Shown here piece after piece: positions 54,023 through 62,890 of a stretch of 64,000 nt of DNA. The notes beneath the pieces were generated by a model. That model did not search any database, was not told the origin of the DNA, and saw only the letters and a list, made by a program, of their open reading frames with translations. The number at the start of each line of letters is the position of its first letter. The stretch's first letter is position 1. Position numbers and translations under genes: made by a program. Origin of the DNA: Candidatus Omnitrophota bacterium (GTDB lineage Bacteria; Ratteibacteria; UBA8468; B48-G9; DTJG01); the NCBI GenBank assembly GCA_023818965.1, contig JAMWCD010000006.1, positions 62,001 through 126,000 of the forward strand. Reading direction: 5' to 3'.

Positions 54023-55656
54023 GTATATTAAGTGTCAGGAAAAAATACCGTCTGGTCAATCGGGTAAGGGCTGTTGTTCGCATTATCATCAAGCACGGGC
54101 TCGGGTACTTTATAGACAGGATTTTCAGGGAGCCATATCTAAAAATACTTCGTCTACATCACCTTTCATCTCGTGATCGTAAACAAATACCTCCAGCTCA
54201 ACGACTTCGCTTAATGATAGAAGAACTTGGACCAACCTACATAAAAATCGGTCAATTTTTCAGTACCAGGGCTGACATTTTACCTGAAAATTTTTTGAAA
54301 GAACTTGAAAAACTTCAAGACAGTGTTTCGCCATTTTCTTTTGATGAGGTGAAAAAGACGATTTATGAAGATTTTGGAAAAAACCTTGATGAAATTTTTC
54401 TTGAATTTTCCGAAAAACCATTGTTTGCTGCTTCAATCGGACAGGTACATGTTGCAAAACTTGTTTCGGGCGAAAGTTGTGTGGTCAAGGTTCGCAGACC
54501 ATTGATTGAAGATATAGTGCAAAGTGACATAGAGGTTCTCACTGAAATATTCAGGATTGCTTCCAAGCATATTCCTGAATTAAAACAATGGAATATTCCG
54601 GCACTCCTGGAGGAAATTGGAGAGTATTTAAAAAGACAGATGGATTTTGTATATGAAGCAGGGATGATGGAGAAACTGGGTAAATTTTATGGGAAGTCAG
54701 ATATTGTAGTGCCTGCTGTAGTGTGGCAGTATACATCAAAAAGGGTTCTTACCATGCAAAAATTGAATGGGAAAAAAATACTTGATGTTTCCAATAGTAT
54801 CCCTGACATTCCGGAAAAACTTGTCAAGGGACTTTTTCATACACTTTTTGAAACAGGATATTTCCACGGAGATTTGCATCCTGGAAATATAATGCTGATG
54901 GAAGACGGAAGAATTGCTCTTGTTGACTTTGGGCTTGTTGGATATCTTTCTTTTGAAAAAAGAAAATTACTCGCAGGGATTATTTCCGGTATTCTCGGTG
55001 GAAAAATATCTGATACAATTCCGCACCTTAAGAAATTTTTCGGGCTTTCACACAATGTGCCAGAAAATTTTGAAAAAGATGTTGGATTTATTGTCGACAG
55101 ATACGGTTCTCTTCCCCTTGGAAAAATTCATCTGGCAGATATCATTTATGATGTGATGAAAATTGCAAGAAAAATGAGCATAACACTTGATCCTGACATT
55201 GGGCTTCTTGCAAAAAATTTAATGAGTCTTGAAGGAATATGTGCTTCAATAAATCCTTCTGAAAGTCTTTTACAACTCAGTAAGAGTTACTGGGAATCAC
55301 TTTTGAGCAGGGGACTTTTTCAACATCTGTGGATCGAAGAATTTAAAAATGTTTTTCTTTCATACAGGAACCTTGTATTTCAACTTCCTGAAAATATAGA
55401 TGAATTTGTAAGAATTAACAAAGAAAGGATTGAAACAGAGCAAGAAATTGTCAGACGGCTTGACAGATACACCAGAAGTCTGGAGAATGCAGGGACAAAA
55501 ATCAGTTTTTCCATTATCATACTGCCTGCTGTTAGTGTTTTAATATTATTCGGTTTACGAAATCTTTCTCTGTGGCTTTTCCTCGTTTTGCTTGCAGGAT
55601 TGTTTGTTTTTGTGGCCGTTTTGTTCAGGTTGCTGACAGGGAGAGACAATGCCTGA
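54019..55656 (+). CDS. ubiB: UbiB/ABC1 atypical protein kinase-like protein
   Basis: 545 residues. The KxGQ motif is in TYIKIGQFFSTRADILP (~residues 74-90); AASIGQVH is the Ala-rich loop; HGDLHPGNI and LVDFGLVG form the kinase active site. The C terminus has two membrane helices (~495-540). UbiB proteins aid lipid or quinone extraction from membranes; no quinone synthesis gene is present here. It overlaps obgE by 8 bp. Confidence 0.92.
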   Translation: MSILSVRKKYRLVNRVRAVVRIIIKHGLGYFIDRIFREPYLKILRLHHLSSRDRKQIPPAQRLRLMIEELGPTYIKIGQFFSTRADILPENFLKELEKLQDSVSPFSFDEVKKTIYEDFGKNLDEIFLEFSEKPLFAASIGQVHVAKLVSGESCVVKVRRPLIEDIVQSDIEVLTEIFRIASKHIPELKQWNIPALLEEIGEYLKRQMDFVYEAGMMEKLGKFYGKSDIVVPAVVWQYTSKRVLTMQKLNGKKILDVSNSIPDIPEKLVKGLFHTLFETGYFHGDLHPGNIMLMEDGRIALVDFGLVGYLSFEKRKLLAGIISGILGGKISDTIPHLKKFFGLSHNVPENFEKDVGFIVDRYGSLPLGKIHLADIIYDVMKIARKMSITLDPDIGLLAKNLMSLEGICASINPSESLLQLSKSYWESLLSRGLFQHLWIEEFKNVFLSYRNLVFQLPENIDEFVRINKERIETEQEIVRRLDRYTRSLENAGTKISFSIIILPAVSVLILFGLRNLSLWLFLVLLAGLFVFVAVLFRLLTGRDNA

Positions 55657-56644
55657 TTTTGTTGATGAAGTAAAAATATGGGTGAAGGCAGGAGATGGTG
55701 GACCAGGTTGTGTAGCATTCAGAAGGGAGAAATTTGTTCCAAAGGGTGGACCTTCAGGAGGAGATGGCGGAACAGGTGGTTCAATCTATTTTAAGGCATC
55801 CAGGAATGTAAAAAGTTTGCGTGAATACTATTATCACAGGCATTTCAAGGCAGAAAGTGGAAAACCTGGTGAAGGGAATAATCGTACTGGGGCTAATGGC
55901 AATGATCTTGTTCTTCTTGTGCCACCTGGTACTGTAATAAAAGAGATCAGGGAAGGAGAAAAGGAAGTTATACTGGCAGATCTTGATACTGAAGGAATGG
56001 AGGTTCTTGTAGCAAAAGGCGGTAGTGGCGGACGAGGTAATGCAAGTTTCAAAACTTCTACCAATCAGGCACCAAGGATAGCAACTCCAGGACAGAAGGG
56101 TGAGGAAAAATTTATTAAACTTGAATTAAAATTAATTGCAGAAGTTGGTATTATTGGTTGTCCTAATGCAGGAAAATCAACACTGTTATCAAAAATATCA
56201 CAGGCAAGGCCGAAAATAGCGGATTATCCGTTCACCACATTAAATCCAAATCTTGGTGTTGTTGACCTCGGAGACAATAGACAGTTTGTCGCTGCTGATA
56301 TACCTGGTCTTATTGAAGGTGCTTCTTCCGGGGCAGGACTTGGAATTAAATTTTTGAAGCATATTGAAAGAACAAAGGTGCTTTTACACTTGCTTGACCT
56401 TTCTTTACCTGATGTTGCTAAAAGATATTATAATATTCGTGATGAACTCGGTCGTTATGATGAAAAACTTCTTGAAAAGCCAGAGATTGTCGTTGGCACA
56501 AAACTTGATTTACCTGAAAGCAAAAAGCATATCAGAGAACTGACAAAAATCACTGAGAAGTATTTTCTTATTTCATGTGTTACCGGTGAAGGGATTAAAC
56601 CATTGCTTGAGGAAATCTGGAAGATTCTCTCGGCATTAAAATAG
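55649..56644 (+). CDS. obgE: GTPase Obg
   Basis: 331 residues. The glycine-rich Obg fold (residues ~1-158; GGDGG and GRGNASFKTS) is followed by the G domain: G1 GCPNAGKS, the TTLNPNLG switch, G3 DIPGLIEGA, G4 GTKLD. The variable C-terminal OCT domain is absent. It acts in 50S assembly and stringent control. Confidence 0.96.
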   Translation: MPDFVDEVKIWVKAGDGGPGCVAFRREKFVPKGGPSGGDGGTGGSIYFKASRNVKSLREYYYHRHFKAESGKPGEGNNRTGANGNDLVLLVPPGTVIKEIREGEKEVILADLDTEGMEVLVAKGGSGGRGNASFKTSTNQAPRIATPGQKGEEKFIKLELKLIAEVGIIGCPNAGKSTLLSKISQARPKIADYPFTTLNPNLGVVDLGDNRQFVAADIPGLIEGASSGAGLGIKFLKHIERTKVLLHLLDLSLPDVAKRYYNIRDELGRYDEKLLEKPEIVVGTKLDLPESKKHIRELTKITEKYFLISCVTGEGIKPLLEEIWKILSALK

Positions 56645-56656
56645 GGGACTGTTATT

Positions 56657-57766
56657 ATGGAACAGGCATTAAAAGAAAAAAGTGAACAATTGAAGACAAT
56701 TTTTGAGGACATAAAAAAAAGAATTTCCTGGGATCAACAGGAAAAGAAACTTGCTGAACTGGAAAAGCAAAAGAATCAGAAAGGTTACTGGGATCCAAAA
56801 ACTGATGCTGAAAAAATTGAACAGTGGAATTGTCTCATTGAGAGACGTGAGAAAATCAGTTCAATAGAAAAAGCATTTGAAAATTTTTTTGCAATCATTG
56901 AACTCATTGAAGAACATCCTGATCCTGATCTTGAAAAAGAATCCGCGTCCATTATTGAACGAATTTCAAATGACATTGAAAAATTTAAATTTGAACTTTA
57001 TTTTTCTGACCCAGCCGACCGTAATAATGCTATTGTTACACTTCACGCAGGGGCTGGTGGTACAGAAGCATGTGACTGGGTAAGCATGCTTTTCAGAATG
57101 TACTCAAAATGGGCAGCAAAAAAGAATTTCAAAGTTGATGTTGTTGATTTTTTACCTGGAGAAGAAGCAGGATTGAAAAGAATTACAGCAGTGTTTTCTG
57201 GGGACTATGCATACGGATATTTGAAAGGGGAAACAGGGGTTCATCGACTCGTGAGGATATCACCTTTTGATGCTAATAAACGCAGACATACCAGTTTTGC
57301 TGCCGTGAATGTGATCCCTGAAATTGAGAAGGATATCAAGGTGGAAATCAGGGAAGAAGATATTGAAATTGAAACATTTCGTTCTGGTGGCAAGGGTGGA
57401 CAGAATGTGAACAAGGTTGAAACAGCCGTGAGAATAAAACACATTCCCACAGGCATTGTTGTTCAGTGTCAGAACGAAAGGAGTCAATTTAAAAATAGAG
57501 AGATGGCAATGAAAATTTTACGAAGCCGGCTGTATCAATTACAACTGGAACAGGAGAAGAAAAAGGAATTTGAAAAATGGGATTCACAGAAGGAAATTGC
57601 GTGGGGAAGTCAAATCAGGTCATATGTTTTTTGTCCCTATACAATGGTGAAGGACCACAGAACACAGGTTGAGACATCAAATGTTGATGCTGTAATGGAT
57701 GGTGAAATTGACTTGTTTATTCAGGCAGAAATAGAATTTCTGACAACAGGGAAAAACAATCAATGA
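56657..57766 (+). CDS. prfB: Peptide chain release factor 2, encoded without frameshift
   Basis: 369 residues. The codon-recognition motif SPF (in [16 protein letters not shown]) marks RF2, which reads UGA and UAA. The catalytic GGQ is in [16 protein letters not shown]. Most bacterial prfB genes need a programmed +1 shift at an in-frame UGA near codon 25; here the frame is continuous, so this autoregulation is missing. ATGA coupling to coaB. Confidence 0.95.
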   Translation: MEQALKEKSEQLKTIFEDIKKRISWDQQEKKLAELEKQKNQKGYWDPKTDAEKIEQWNCLIERREKISSIEKAFENFFAIIELIEEHPDPDLEKESASIIERISNDIEKFKFELYFSDPADRNNAIVTLHAGAGGTEACDWVSMLFRMYSKWAAKKNFKVDVVDFLPGEEAGLKRITAVFSGDYAYGYLKGETGVHRLVRISPFDANKRRHTSFAAVNVIPEIEKDIKVEIREEDIEIETFRSGGKGGQNVNKVETAVRIKHIPTGIVVQCQNERSQFKNREMAMKILRSRLYQLQLEQEKKKEFEKWDSQKEIAWGSQIRSYVFCPYTMVKDHRTQVETSNVDAVMDGEIDLFIQAEIEFLTTGKNNQ

Positions 57767-58401
57767 ACATTTTAATTACTGCGGGTCCAACGAGAGAATT
57801 TATTGACCCTGTCCGTTTTATTAGTAATCCTGCAACAGGACGACTGGGTTATTTGATCGCCAGAAAAGCAAAGAAAAAAGGGCACAATGTTTTTTTTGTT
57901 GTTGGACCGTGTCATTTACCTCCTTTGAAAGGGGTTAAAACAATTGAAGTTGTTTCAGCTGTTGAAATGAAAAGAGAGGTTGAAAAACTTTTTCCTTCAA
58001 TGGATGTACTTGTGATGACCGCCGCTGTTTCTGATTGGAGGCCAGCAAAAAAATCCAGTAAAAAGATTAAAATAAAAAAACGTTGGACACTGAAACTGGT
58101 TCCAAATCCTGACATTCTGAAGTTCGTTTCAGGAAAAAAGAGGAAAAACCAACTGGTTATTGGTTTTGCACTTGAAAGTACCAGTATTTTAAAAAACGCA
58201 AGAGAAAAATTGAGGAAAAAGAAACTTGATATCATCATAGCAAATACTGTGAAAAATTTTGGTACTTCTCAGAATACTGGTAAGATTTTCATGCTTTATT
58301 CTGATGGAAAAATGATTAATTTGTCAGGATACAGCAAGGAAAAAATTTCAACATTGCTCATCAAGGAGATTGAAAAATGGAAGGAAAAAGTTATGTGCTA
58401 A
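57763..58401 (+). CDS. coaB: Phosphopantothenoylcysteine synthetase (CoaB domain only)
   Basis: 212 residues, corresponding only to the C-terminal half of the usual CoaBC fusion. [26 protein letters not shown] is the signature start, then [10 protein letters not shown], the K-x-K-K loop, and NTVKNFG. The decarboxylase half (CoaC) is not in the window. It joins phosphopantothenate to cysteine. Its end overlaps the CBM9-like gene by 25 bp. Confidence 0.92.
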   Translation: MNILITAGPTREFIDPVRFISNPATGRLGYLIARKAKKKGHNVFFVVGPCHLPPLKGVKTIEVVSAVEMKREVEKLFPSMDVLVMTAAVSDWRPAKKSSKKIKIKKRWTLKLVPNPDILKFVSGKKRKNQLVIGFALESTSILKNAREKLRKKKLDIIIANTVKNFGTSQNTGKIFMLYSDGKMINLSGYSKEKISTLLIKEIEKWKEKVMC

Positions 58402-59132
58402 ATATATGGCTGTTTTTAATTTTTTTCCCTGTATGGGCATTCTGTCAGGGTATTCAGGATGAAAAAACTATGCCTGAGATTTTATGCAGATCAACAACAG
58501 GTGAAATCAAAATTGATGGAAATCTTGATGAGAGTGATTGGAAAAATGCTGAAAGTGTTGAATTTGTGAAAATTATCTCTCTGGAAAAACCAGTATCCCG
58601 TACAATTGCTTATTGTCTTTATGATCGGAAGTATCTTTATGTTGCTTTCAAATGTTATGACAGGGATATATGGGCGACATATCAAAAAAGGGACCAACCA
58701 CTTTATCAGGAGGATGTTGTAGAAATATTTTTCAAGCCTGATTTTTCAAAGGACTCATATTATGAATTTGAGTTTTCTCCGAAAAATATTATTCTGGATG
58801 CCTTTGTTGGTAAAAGGGCACTTGCAGGAAATATGTTTTTCAGGTTTGCACAATGGAATTGTATTGGTTTAAAATCATCTGTAAAAATTAAGGGAACATT
58901 AAACGATTGGTCAGACATTGATGATTACTGGACAATTGAAATTGCAATTCCTTTTCAATCTTTGCCATCGATCAAAAAAATACCTGAAAAGGGAGATATC
59001 TGGTTATTTAACCTGGCACGGTATGATTACTCAATATATGTTGAAGATGGTATGGAACTTGTAACAGCAGGCAGGATAACAAAATTTGATTTACACAGGT
59101 ACCAGGAGTGGTGTTTTCTGAAATTTCAATAA
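58377..59132 (+). CDS. Exported CBM9-like carbohydrate-binding protein
   Basis: 251 residues. A signal peptide (residues ~8-24) precedes one domain of the CBM9/DOMON-like type: IDGNLDESDWKNA at its start, YLYVAFKCYD, the EDVVEIFFKPD and WTIEIAIPF stretches. Such domains bind sugars or cellulose-like glycans at the cell surface. AAGGAG precedes the ATG at 58377. The next three genes handle sugars, which fits a glycan-use locus. Confidence 0.8.
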   Translation: MEGKSYVLNIWLFLIFFPVWAFCQGIQDEKTMPEILCRSTTGEIKIDGNLDESDWKNAESVEFVKIISLEKPVSRTIAYCLYDRKYLYVAFKCYDRDIWATYQKRDQPLYQEDVVEIFFKPDFSKDSYYEFEFSPKNIILDAFVGKRALAGNMFFRFAQWNCIGLKSSVKIKGTLNDWSDIDDYWTIEIAIPFQSLPSIKKIPEKGDIWLFNLARYDYSIYVEDGMELVTAGRITKFDLHRYQEWCFLKFQ

Positions 59133-59143
59133 CAGGAAAGAAT

Positions 59144-61483
59144 ATGAGAATATATGATTACTCTTCAACTGTTGAAAATGTTGTTCTGAAACAATCAAAC
59201 TTACAACCGCAGTATATGCCTGAAGAAAAAATCAGGGTCATTGAAGTACCCGATTTCCCCTGTCTTGGTAAAACTGCTGCATTGAGGTTTATTGAATGGT
59301 GCCAGAAAAATCCTGAAGGGGTAGTTTCCCTTCCTACAGGGAAAACACCCGAGCACTTTATTTACTGGTCATCATATATTCTGGAAAACTGGAACAAAAA
59401 AGAAGTAAAAAGGATGCTTGAGTCATATGGAATAAATTCATCATCAAAGCCGGATATGAGGTCATTTATTTTTGTTCAGATCGATGAATTTTTCCCGATG
59501 AATCCTCAGCATTCCAATAGTTTTGTATGGTATATTAAAAATTTCTATGTGAAGAAATTTGGTTTTGATGAGAAAAAAGCATTACTAATCAATGCATGGA
59601 CACTATCCTGTCAGCCAGGAGAAAATCTGGGAGAATTATTTCCTGATGGTAAAATGGATTTGTCTTTAAGATACAGGCAACCGGTTAATAAACTTGAACA
59701 GTTGCAGCAAAAAGCAATACTTGCTGCAGACCGGTATGCAATGGAATATGAACAAAAAATCAGGGAATATGGTGGTATTGGTTTTTTCCTTGGTGGTATT
59801 GGACCTGATGGACATATTGGTTTCAATATAAGAGGTTCAGACCACTTCAGCACAACACGACTCACCCCGATCAATTATGAAACTGCAGCAGCGGCTGCTG
59901 GTGATCTTGGAGGTATTGAAATTTCAAGGGGAAAGATTGTTTTTACCATCGGGTTGGCAACAATTAGTTTTAATCCCACGACAACTGCAATTATTATAGC
60001 AGCAGGAGAAAGTAAAGCATCAGTTGTCAGAGATGCAATAGTGAATGAACCGGATATTCTGTATCCTGCCACTGTGCTTCAGAAATTGAAAGGTGCCTGT
60101 TTTTATCTTACATCAGGTGCAGTTAAATTGTTGAAGCAAAGGTCAATTGAGAAACTTAAGAAACTGAATACTGTTAATCAATTTGAAATCAATCGCATTA
60201 TTATTGATACAGCAGTTAAAAAAGGAAAGACACTGGAATCATTGAGCGAGAATGATTTTAAAGATATTTCAGGTAAATTTCTCATAGAACAAGGTATTGA
60301 TGTGACAAAAGCAGCAAAGGATATTTCGTCCGTTTTAAAGAAAAAAATTGAAAAAGGCACAAAGACCATTGAAAATACTGTTTTTCTACACACTGGTCCT
60401 CATCACGATGACATTATGCTTGGATATATGCCATATATTATTCATCTTGTAAGGACCCCCTTGAACAATCATTACTTTGCTACATTGACAAGTGGATTTA
60501 CTTCTGTGACAAATTCCTATGTGATATTTCAATTGAAAAATCTTGAGAATTTCCTCAACAAAAAAGATTTCGAAAAATTGTTGCAGCAGGATTATTTTGA
60601 CCCTTCCAGTAACATTGCAAGAATGAGGGATGTTTACCATTATCTCGATGGCGTTGCGGCAAATAGTGTGGATATTAAAAACGAAGCCCAGGCACGAAGG
60701 ATGATGAGAAATATCATTGCTATTACAGATTCAGAGAATATCACCGTGGTCAGAAAAAAAATATCGTGGTATTTTGGTTACTTTGAAAATGCTTATCCAG
60801 GGAAAAAAGACATTCAGGATGTTCAACTTCTTAAGGGTATGATTCGCGAATGGGAAGAAGAATTATTATGGGCGCATCTTGGTTTTAACTGTGACCATAT
60901 TTTTCATATGCGGCTTCCATTTTACACAGGAGATATTTTTACAAAGCAACCACAGTTGAAAGAAGATATAATCCCGATTCTTAATCTCATTGAAAAAATA
61001 AATCCTGACATTATTACGGTTGCAATGGATCCTGAAGCAAGTGGTCCTGATACTCATTACAAAGTTTTTCAGGCAATTGCCCGAGCAGTAGAACTCTATT
61101 TAAAGAAAAATCCAAAAAATCTTCGAATATGGGGATATAGAAATGTATGGTATAGATTTCATCCTGCAGAGGCAGATATTATTGTACCGGTGTCAATGAA
61201 CTCATTTGCAATAATGAAGAATGCTTTTAATATTTGTTTTGGCTCTCAGACAAGTGCATCATTTCCAAGTTATGAATATGATGGACCATTCTGTGATCTT
61301 GCTCAGAAAATTATGGTTGAGCAATATTCATTGTTAAAGGTATGTCTTGGCAGGGATTTTTTCTATACAAACAGTATTCCACGTTTGAGGGCAACGCGTG
61401 GTCTGGTATTTTTGAAGGATATGAATCCTGACGAATTTTTTGCTCAGGCAAGATATCTTAAACAATTAACCGAAAGTATTTAA
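59144..61483 (+). CDS. Glucosamine-6-phosphate deaminase fused to PIG-L-type deacetylase domain
   Basis: 779 residues from the ATG at 59144 (AGGAAAG upstream); an earlier GTG at 59108 lies inside the preceding gene. The N-terminal ~320 residues are NagB-like: PTGKTPEHFIYW, QIDEFF, GGIGPDGHIGFN (~217-228) with the catalytic Asp and His. From ~residue 405 a PIG-L de-N-acetylase-like domain begins, with the metal motif P-H-H-D-D (419-423) and a later GPDTHYKVFQA. The fusion could deacetylate and deaminate amino sugars. Similar long NagB proteins are recalled from Bacteroidetes. Confidence 0.85.
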   Translation: MRIYDYSSTVENVVLKQSNLQPQYMPEEKIRVIEVPDFPCLGKTAALRFIEWCQKNPEGVVSLPTGKTPEHFIYWSSYILENWNKKEVKRMLESYGINSSSKPDMRSFIFVQIDEFFPMNPQHSNSFVWYIKNFYVKKFGFDEKKALLINAWTLSCQPGENLGELFPDGKMDLSLRYRQPVNKLEQLQQKAILAADRYAMEYEQKIREYGGIGFFLGGIGPDGHIGFNIRGSDHFSTTRLTPINYETAAAAAGDLGGIEISRGKIVFTIGLATISFNPTTTAIIIAAGESKASVVRDAIVNEPDILYPATVLQKLKGACFYLTSGAVKLLKQRSIEKLKKLNTVNQFEINRIIIDTAVKKGKTLESLSENDFKDISGKFLIEQGIDVTKAAKDISSVLKKKIEKGTKTIENTVFLHTGPHHDDIMLGYMPYIIHLVRTPLNNHYFATLTSGFTSVTNSYVIFQLKNLENFLNKKDFEKLLQQDYFDPSSNIARMRDVYHYLDGVAANSVDIKNEAQARRMMRNIIAITDSENITVVRKKISWYFGYFENAYPGKKDIQDVQLLKGMIREWEEELLWAHLGFNCDHIFHMRLPFYTGDIFTKQPQLKEDIIPILNLIEKINPDIITVAMDPEASGPDTHYKVFQAIARAVELYLKKNPKNLRIWGYRNVWYRFHPAEADIIVPVSMNSFAIMKNAFNICFGSQTSASFPSYEYDGPFCDLAQKIMVEQYSLLKVCLGRDFFYTNSIPRLRATRGLVFLKDMNPDEFFAQARYLKQLTESI

Positions 61484-61496
61484 AAAAGGATACATA

Positions 61497-62888
61497 ATGA
61501 GAAAACCATTAATTGGTGTCATGGGGCTTACAGCAGAACTTTATAAAAAGAAGTTTCCTGATTTTGTTGAAAGACTTGATAAACATTTGTTAGATTTTTT
61601 ACAGCATCTTTCTCAATTTTTTGAAGTGGTTCCATCTCCTGTATTGTATAACCGAAATCTTGTGAAAAATGCCTATGACAGAATGATTGAATCAGACGTG
61701 GATGGCATTATTATCATTTTTCTCTCATACAGCCCGAGTATGATCATAGAGCCCGTGATAAAAAATAGTAAGGTGCCAATTCTTATATGGAATACCCAGC
61801 AGATTTTTGAAATTACAGAGAATTTTTCTACATTTGACACGATGGATAATCATGGAATGCACGGCGTTCAGGATCTTGCAAGTGTTCTTTTAAGGGAAAA
61901 TGTGAAATTTTCAATAGTTACAGGGCACAAAACTCAAAAAGATACAATGTCAAATATCGAAAGCTGGGGTAAATGTGCAGCAATAAACCATGACCTGAAA
62001 AAATTGAGAGTTGGTAGAATTGGAGGAATCTTTAAGGATATGGGAGATTTTTCTATACCTGATGAGAAAATAAAAAAAATTCTTGGACCGAGTATTATTG
62101 ATATTGATATGAAAACCCTGTGCGCCGAAAATCGTGCAATTTCAGATAGGGAGATTGAATCTGTAATGAAGGACGAAGAAAACAGGTTTATCCTCAGTGA
62201 AGATCTTGATGATGATACAAGAAAAAAAACAATTCGTTTTGAACTTGGTTTGAGAAATTTGATAAAGAAATTTTCTCTTGAAGCAATTGCAATAAATTTT
62301 ATTACATTTAAAGGTCAAAAATTTTGTGAGGCAATTCCTTTTTCTGCGATTTCAAAGTTTATTTCTGAAGGTATGGGATATGCAGGGGAAGGTGACTGTC
62401 TCTGTGCAATAAGTGTATGGATGTTTCAAAAGCTTGCTGGAATTGCTACATTCACAGAAATGTTTACCACTGACTATAAAAACAATAGGATTTTTATGTC
62501 ACATATGGGTGAGAGTAATATTTTAATGGTGAAACATTCGGAAAAAATAAAACTTGTAAAAAAAGATATGAGTATTTCAGCAAAAAATACTGCGACATGC
62601 ATGTTTCTCTTTCAGATGAAGCCAGGACAGGTAACATTATTAAATCTTGCACCATGTAATGGTAATATTCGTTTGATTACAACTGTAGCAACAATTGAAG
62701 ACCAGCAAATTTTTTCTTCAATCAATGCACCACATTTTCTATTAAAGATTGATGGGGACGTGAGGGATTTTTTGACCTGTTACAGTATGCTTGGCGGGAC
62801 TCATCATCTTGCCATGGCTTATGGTGATATTACGGAACAATTGAGATTATTTGCCAGTATTGCTGGTATTGAATTTGCAAAAATTTAA
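61497..62888 (+). CDS. L-arabinose/L-fucose isomerase-family protein
   Basis: 463 residues. The pattern VDGIIIIFLSYSPS, NHGMHGVQDLASVLLR, GEGDCLCAISVWM, TEMFTTDY, and the late GGTHHLAMAYG fits the AraA/FucI superfamily; acidic and His residues in the last three are probable metal ligands. It should convert an aldose to a ketose. Together with the FGGY kinase that starts 2 bp later it resembles an araA-araB pair. The exact sugar cannot be told. Confidence 0.8.
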   Translation: MRKPLIGVMGLTAELYKKKFPDFVERLDKHLLDFLQHLSQFFEVVPSPVLYNRNLVKNAYDRMIESDVDGIIIIFLSYSPSMIIEPVIKNSKVPILIWNTQQIFEITENFSTFDTMDNHGMHGVQDLASVLLRENVKFSIVTGHKTQKDTMSNIESWGKCAAINHDLKKLRVGRIGGIFKDMGDFSIPDEKIKKILGPSIIDIDMKTLCAENRAISDREIESVMKDEENRFILSEDLDDDTRKKTIRFELGLRNLIKKFSLEAIAINFITFKGQKFCEAIPFSAISKFISEGMGYAGEGDCLCAISVWMFQKLAGIATFTEMFTTDYKNNRIFMSHMGESNILMVKHSEKIKLVKKDMSISAKNTATCMFLFQMKPGQVTLLNLAPCNGNIRLITTVATIEDQQIFSSINAPHFLLKIDGDVRDFLTCYSMLGGTHHLAMAYGDITEQLRLFASIAGIEFAKI

Positions 62889-62890
62889 AA

